A stretch of 64,000 nucleotides of DNA from Flavobacterium agrisoli (lineage in GTDB: Bacteria > Bacteroidota > Bacteroidia > Flavobacteriales > Flavobacteriaceae): the NCBI RefSeq assembly GCF_016522065.1, contig NZ_JAEHFV010000002.1, positions 620,001 through 684,000 of the forward strand, given 5' to 3'. A program made the translations under genes and the position numbers. The notes beneath the pieces were generated by a model that worked only from the letters and a program-made list of their open reading frames with translations, was not told the DNA's origin and ran no database searches. Numbering within the stretch: the first letter of the stretch is position 1; the number at the start of each line of letters is the position of its first letter. Shown here piece by piece: positions 59,824-64,000 of the stretch.

Positions 59824-62800
59824 ATGAGTACAAAATTTACTGAATACAAAGGACTTGACTTGCCAACCGTAGCGTCGGAAGTGCTTGATTTTTGGAAGCA
59901 AGAAAATATTTTTGAAAAAAGTATAACCACTCGCGAAGGCAATGAGCCTTTTGTGTTTTTTGAAGGGCCACCCTCTGCAAATGGTTTGCCTGGAATTCAC
60001 CACGTGATGGCGCGTGCTATTAAAGATATTTTTTGTAGATATAAAACTCAAAAAGGATACCAAGTTAAGCGTAAAGCGGGTTGGGATACACACGGATTGC
60101 CTGTTGAACTTGGTACCGAAAAAGAATTAGGAATTACCAAAGAAGATATTGGAACCAAAATTACGGTGGCAGAATACAACGAAGCCTGTAAAAAAACCGT
60201 AATGCGCTACACCGATGTGTGGAATGATTTGACCGAAAAAATGGGATACTGGGTAGATATGGAAGATCCGTATATTACCTACAAATCCAAATACATGGAA
60301 ACGGTTTGGTGGTTATTGAAGCAAATCTACGATAAGGATTTGATGTACAAAGGCTACACCATTCAGCCCTATTCGCCAAAAGCAGGTACCGGATTGTCTT
60401 CGCACGAAGTAAATCAGCCGGGTTCGTACCGTGATGTTACAGATACAACTATTGTTGCGCAATTTAAAGCGATTGATGAAAAGTTACCAGACTTTTTACA
60501 AGGATTCGGAACGGTTCATATTTTAGCTTGGACGACAACGCCTTGGACTTTGCCTTCAAATACTGCTTTAACGGTTGGACCAAAAATCGATTATGTTTTA
60601 TTAAAAACGTTTAACCAATATACATTTGAACCAATCAATGTGGTTTTGGCTAAAAATTTAGTGGGAAAACAATTTGGTAAAGGATATTTTGCTTCTGAAG
60701 AAGTTTCCGATTTTGAGAACTTCAAAGCAGGAGACAAAAAAATTCCGTATCAAGTTTTAACCGAAACCAAAGGAGCTGATTTGGTAGGAATTCGTTACGA
60801 ACAATTATTGCCTTATGTGTTGCCTTATCAAAATCCAGAGAATGCGTTTAGAGTAATTTCGGGTGATTTTGTGACTACAGAAGATGGTACCGGAATTGTA
60901 CATACGGCTCCCACTTTTGGTGCAGATGATGCTAAAGTGGCTAAAGAGGCAATTCCAGAAGTGCCGCCAATGTTAGTTTTGGATGACAATGGAAATCCTG
61001 TTCCGTTAGTAGATTTACAAGGGCGTTTTGTAAACGACTTAGGTGATTTGTCGGGTAAATATGTTAAAAACGAATATTATAACGAAGGTGAAGCCCCAGA
61101 ACGTTCTGTGGATGTAGAAATTGCTATTCGTTTAAAAGAAGAAAATAAAGCCTTTAAGGTTGAAAAATACGTTCACAGTTACCCACATTGTTGGAGAACC
61201 GATAAACCAATTTTGTATTATCCGTTGGATTCTTGGTTTATAAAAGTAACTGAGGTGAAAGAAAGAATGTTCGAGTTGAATGAAACGATCAACTGGAAAC
61301 CAAAAGCAACTGGCGAAGGTCGATTCGGAAATTGGCTTAAAAACGCTAACGACTGGAACTTATCCCGCTCTCGTTATTGGGGAATTCCGTTGCCAATTTG
61401 GAGAACCGAAGACAAACAAGAGGAAATCCTCATTGGTTCGGTTGAAGAATTGTACAATGAAATCGAAAAATCCATAGCAGCTGGAATTCAAAAAGAGAAC
61501 CCTTTTAAAGGTTTCGAAATTGGAAATATGTCTGAATCTAATTACGATTTAGTCGATTTACATAAAAATGTAGTAGATGCATTGGTGTTAGTTTCTCCAT
61601 CAGGAAAACCGATGAAACGCGAAGCCGATTTAATTGATGTTTGGTTCGATTCGGGAGCTATGCCCTATGCACAATGGCATTATCCTTTTGAGAACACAGA
61701 TAAAATCGATGAAAACAAAGACTTTCCAGCCAATTTTATCGCCGAAGGAGTAGATCAAACTCGTGGATGGTTTTATACCTTGCACGCAATTGGTACCTTG
61801 GTTTTTGATAAAGTGGCGTATAAAAACGTAGTGTCAAATGGGTTGGTTTTGGATAAAAACGGTCAAAAAATGTCAAAACGCCTAGGTAATGCTGTTGATC
61901 CTTTTACAACTTTAGAAGAATTTGGTCCCGATGCAACCCGTTGGTACATGATTTCAAATGCGAATCCGTGGGATAATTTGAAGTTTGATATAGAAGGAAT
62001 TGCGGAAGTGCGACGCAAATTTTTCGGTACTTTATATAATACCTATTCGTTCTTTTCGTTATATGCCAATATTGATGGGTTTACTTATAGCGAAGCAGAA
62101 ATTCCGATGAACGAACGACCAGAAATCGATCAATGGATTATTTCAGAGTTAAATACTTTGATTAAAGAGGTTGATTCGTATTACGAAGATTACGAACCAA
62201 CCAAAGCGGCAAGGGCTATTTCGGACTTTGTTCAGGAGAATTTAAGTAACTGGTACGTGCGTTTGTGTCGTCGTCGTTTTTGGAAAGGAGAGTATGCGCA
62301 AGATAAAATAGCGGCTTACCAAACGTTATATACTTGTTTGTTAACGGTAAGTAAGTTAAGTGCGCCAATTGCGCCGTTCTTTATGGATCAGTTATATCGT
62401 GACCTTACAGGAGCTACAAACACAGAGAAATTCAGTAGTGTGCACTTAGCCGAATTCCCAAAATACGTTGAAAACTTTGTTAATAAAACGTTAGAAGGTA
62501 AAATGCAGAAGGCGCAGACTATTTCATCACTGGTTTTGTCGCTTCGTAAGAAGGAGATGATTAAGGTGCGTCAACCTTTGCAAAAGGTAATGATTCCGGT
62601 ACTTGACGAAGATCAACGCAGTCAAATTGAAGCGGTTTCGGACCTCGTAAAAGCTGAGGTAAACGTAAAAGAAATTGTTCTTTTAAATGATGATTCTGGA
62701 ATTTTGGTGAAACAAATTAAGCCTAATTTTAAGGCTTTAGGACCTCGATTTGGTAGAGATATGGGGTTGATTTCTAAGGAAATACAAGCTTTTTCGGCGG

Positions 62801-63225
62801 AGCAAATCAATCAATTAGACAAGCAAGGAACGCTAGATATTGTAATTGCTGGAAAAGATGTAACTTTATCAATAGAGGATGTAGAGATAACATCTCAAGA
62901 TATTGAAGGTTGGTTAGTGGCAAATGCTAACGGAATTACAGTAGCGCTGGATATTACAATCACAGACGAATTGAAAAGTGAAGGTGTCGCAAGAGAATTG
63001 GTAAATCGAATTCAGAATATCCGTAAAGATTCTGGATTTGAAGTTACAGATAAAATTAAAGTTCAGATTAAACGAAATGGTAATTTAGAAGAAGCCATTT
63101 TGAAAAATGAGAGTTATATAAAATCGGAAACCTTAACCGAAGAGTTGGTTTTCTTAGATGCGTTAGAAAACGGCACGGTAGTTGAGTTTGATGAGATAAA
63201 GACGATGTTATTAATTTCAAAATAA
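59824..63225 (+). CDS. ileS: Isoleucine-tRNA ligase, type 2, with altered HIGH motif
   Basis: Charges tRNA-Ile. At 1133 residues and with an extended C-terminal region it is the eukaryote-like (type 2) IleRS. The class I signature region is PPSANGLPGIHHVMARAIKD: instead of HxGH, positions 57-60 read GIHH. The second signature is intact as KMSKR in NGQKMSKRLGN. The editing domain (TTTPWTLPSNTAL, GTGIVHTAPTFG) and the anticodon-binding part are complete. Followed by a DksA-like gene at 6 bp. The GxHH form has been linked to very high mupirocin resistance in type 2 enzymes. Confidence 0.96.
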   Translation: MSTKFTEYKGLDLPTVASEVLDFWKQENIFEKSITTREGNEPFVFFEGPPSANGLPGIHHVMARAIKDIFCRYKTQKGYQVKRKAGWDTHGLPVELGTEKELGITKEDIGTKITVAEYNEACKKTVMRYTDVWNDLTEKMGYWVDMEDPYITYKSKYMETVWWLLKQIYDKDLMYKGYTIQPYSPKAGTGLSSHEVNQPGSYRDVTDTTIVAQFKAIDEKLPDFLQGFGTVHILAWTTTPWTLPSNTALTVGPKIDYVLLKTFNQYTFEPINVVLAKNLVGKQFGKGYFASEEVSDFENFKAGDKKIPYQVLTETKGADLVGIRYEQLLPYVLPYQNPENAFRVISGDFVTTEDGTGIVHTAPTFGADDAKVAKEAIPEVPPMLVLDDNGNPVPLVDLQGRFVNDLGDLSGKYVKNEYYNEGEAPERSVDVEIAIRLKEENKAFKVEKYVHSYPHCWRTDKPILYYPLDSWFIKVTEVKERMFELNETINWKPKATGEGRFGNWLKNANDWNLSRSRYWGIPLPIWRTEDKQEEILIGSVEELYNEIEKSIAAGIQKENPFKGFEIGNMSESNYDLVDLHKNVVDALVLVSPSGKPMKREADLIDVWFDSGAMPYAQWHYPFENTDKIDENKDFPANFIAEGVDQTRGWFYTLHAIGTLVFDKVAYKNVVSNGLVLDKNGQKMSKRLGNAVDPFTTLEEFGPDATRWYMISNANPWDNLKFDIEGIAEVRRKFFGTLYNTYSFFSLYANIDGFTYSEAEIPMNERPEIDQWIISELNTLIKEVDSYYEDYEPTKAARAISDFVQENLSNWYVRLCRRRFWKGEYAQDKIAAYQTLYTCLLTVSKLSAPIAPFFMDQLYRDLTGATNTEKFSSVHLAEFPKYVENFVNKTLEGKMQKAQTISSLVLSLRKKEMIKVRQPLQKVMIPVLDEDQRSQIEAVSDLVKAEVNVKEIVLLNDDSGILVKQIKPNFKALGPRFGRDMGLISKEIQAFSAEQINQLDKQGTLDIVIAGKDVTLSIEDVEITSQDIEGWLVANANGITVALDITITDELKSEGVARELVNRIQNIRKDSGFEVTDKIKVQIKRNGNLEEAILKNESYIKSETLTEELVFLDALENGTVVEFDEIKTMLLISK

Positions 63226-63231
63226 TAAACC

Positions 63232-63612
63232 ATGGTAGATGAAATTACGCGATACTCAGATGCTGATTTAGCAGAGTTCAAAGAGATAATTCAAAATAAA
63301 ATACTGAAAGCACAAGCCGATTTGGATTTGATAAAAAGTGCTTACATGAATGATTTAAATAATGGTACCGATGACACATCGCCTACTTTTAAAGCATTCG
63401 AAGAAGGAAGTGAAACCATGTCGAAAGAAGCAAATTCGCAATTGGCTATTCGTCAAGAAAAATTTATTCGCGACCTTAAAAATGCTCTTTTTAGAGTAGA
63501 AAATAAAACATACGGAATTTGTAAAGTTACAGGTAAATTAATTTCGAAAGAAAGATTGAAAATTGTGCCTCACGCTACAATGAGTATCGAGGCTAAAAAT
63601 ATGCAACGATAA
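63232..63612 (+). CDS. DksA/TraR-like protein with degenerate zinc finger
   Basis: Protein of 126 residues, probably acting in the RNA polymerase secondary channel. A helical coiled-coil N-terminal part (to about 90) is followed by the DksA C-terminal region YGICKVTGKLISKERLKIVP. Of the four zinc-finger cysteines (C-x2-C-x17-C-x2-C) only the first remains; the others are Thr, Ser and Ala. This resembles the zinc-independent DksA2 type. It is 6 bp after ileS and has a strong terminator. Confidence 0.9.
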   Translation: MVDEITRYSDADLAEFKEIIQNKILKAQADLDLIKSAYMNDLNNGTDDTSPTFKAFEEGSETMSKEANSQLAIRQEKFIRDLKNALFRVENKTYGICKVTGKLISKERLKIVPHATMSIEAKNMQR

Positions 63613-63635
63613 TCCTTTTTGTCCAATCCATATTT

Positions 63636-63661
63636 AACGCTCCTTTTGGAGCGTTTTTTTT
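63636..63661 (+). terminator. Intrinsic terminator after DksA-like gene
   Basis: Perfect stem AACGCTCC / GGAGCGTT with a TTTT loop, followed by a T run. Confidence 0.93.
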
Positions 63662-63672
63662 GATTAAATTGT

Positions 63673-63680
63673 TACTTTTG
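63673..63680 (+). promoter_or_regulatory. -7 element of lspA
   Basis: TACTTTTG, a full match, 20 bp before the lspA start. The nearest TTG upstream sits 24 bp away, inside the terminator hairpin. Confidence 0.55.
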
Positions 63681-63700
63681 CGCCACTAAACACTATTCAA

Positions 63701-64000
63701 ATGTCATTACGAAAAGCGTATTTGCTTATTTTTATCATATTATTAGTTGACCAACTTTCTAAAATTTATATCAAAACTAATTTTGTTTTAGGCGAAGAGG
63801 TTTCTGTTTTTAACTGGTTTAAAATTTTATTTATAGAAAACGAAGGAATGGCTTGGGGAACTAAAATTCCAGGTGAATATGGTAAATTAATCTTAACTGT
63901 TTTTCGCATTTTTGCTGTTTTTGGTATTGCGTATTGGTTGTCTGATTCAGTTAAAAAACAAAGCTCTACTTTTCTGATTACTGCCATTGCGTTAATTTTT
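63701..64000 (+). CDS. lspA: Lipoprotein signal peptidase LspA, 5' part
   Basis: Signal peptidase II, which cleaves lipoprotein precursors in the inner membrane; many lipoproteins in this window (GldH, S8 protease, DUF5689) would be its substrates. The visible 100 residues include the first helix with LLVDQLSKIYIK and the conserved FIENEGMAWG. The catalytic aspartates lie beyond the right edge. Starts at ATG 20 bp after a -7 box. Confidence 0.92.
   Translation, partial: MSLRKAYLLIFIILLVDQLSKIYIKTNFVLGEEVSVFNWFKILFIENEGMAWGTKIPGEYGKLILTVFRIFAVFGIAYWLSDSVKKQSSTFLITAIALIF

Overview
The window looks like chromosomal DNA from a member of the Flavobacteriaceae, most likely a Flavobacterium-type organism. 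The reasons are the low GC content, promoters of the Bacteroidota type (TAnnTTTG at -7, TTG near -33), few Shine-Dalgarno sites, the gliding lipoprotein GldH, the type IX secretion protein PorZ, a pectate lyase with a type IX sorting domain, and lineage-typical families (DUF2480, DUF3078, DUF5689). The window is densely coded and mostly core genome. I see no prophage, IS element, CRISPR array or rRNA. The one clearly mobile-type module is a toxin-antitoxin pair inside the suf cluster.

Layout. 0-4.7 kb: three exported peptidases (M1, cut by the window edge; S8 lipoprotein; C1 bleomycin-hydrolase type). 4.7-9.5 kb: a manganese/iron module of mntR, an mntH with a fused universal-stress domain, and a divergent TonB receptor whose promoter carries a palindrome over its -7 box. 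9.5-14.2 kb: trhO, then a YibI/YibH-like pair followed by a TolC-type outer-membrane factor. 14.3-23.1 kb: a long suf Fe-S assembly cluster on the minus strand (sufA-like, sufB, antitoxin, toxin, sufC, sufD, then after a terminator and new promoter sufS, lipoprotein, sufE, sufT-like, DUF2480; DUF3078 has its own -7 box). 23.4-28.6 kb: an unknown coiled-coil membrane protein, an MBL hydrolase, DUF481, a short SSB, two identical tRNA-Asn genes and rseP. 28.8-32.2 kb: an OYE-type oxidoreductase, a Gfo/Idh/MocA protein and an MFS transporter. 32.4-39.0 kb: a TonB receptor with a DUF5689 lipoprotein, an alpha/beta hydrolase and an unknown exported protein. 39.2-45.4 kb: hflX, a bacilliredoxin, and ricT-gldH-PBP1A. 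45.6-51.0 kb: CoA-transferase subunits, then a lipoprotein overlapping mfd. 51.4-54.0 kb: the pectate lyase. 54.1-56.5 kb: an outer-membrane protein divergent from gdhA. 56.6-64 kb: porZ, recO, ileS, a DksA-like gene and the start of lspA.

Most unusual points: the palindrome over the mntH/TonB promoter; the YoeB-type toxin-antitoxin pair between sufB and sufC; an ileS whose class I signature reads GIHH instead of HxGH; a DksA-like protein with a single zinc-finger cysteine; and short-period tandem repeats (7, 8 or 17 bp) directly upstream of start codons at several gene junctions. No wholly new multi-gene system is evident. The best leads are regulatory (palindromes over -7 boxes, junction repeats) and a few uncharacterised exported proteins.
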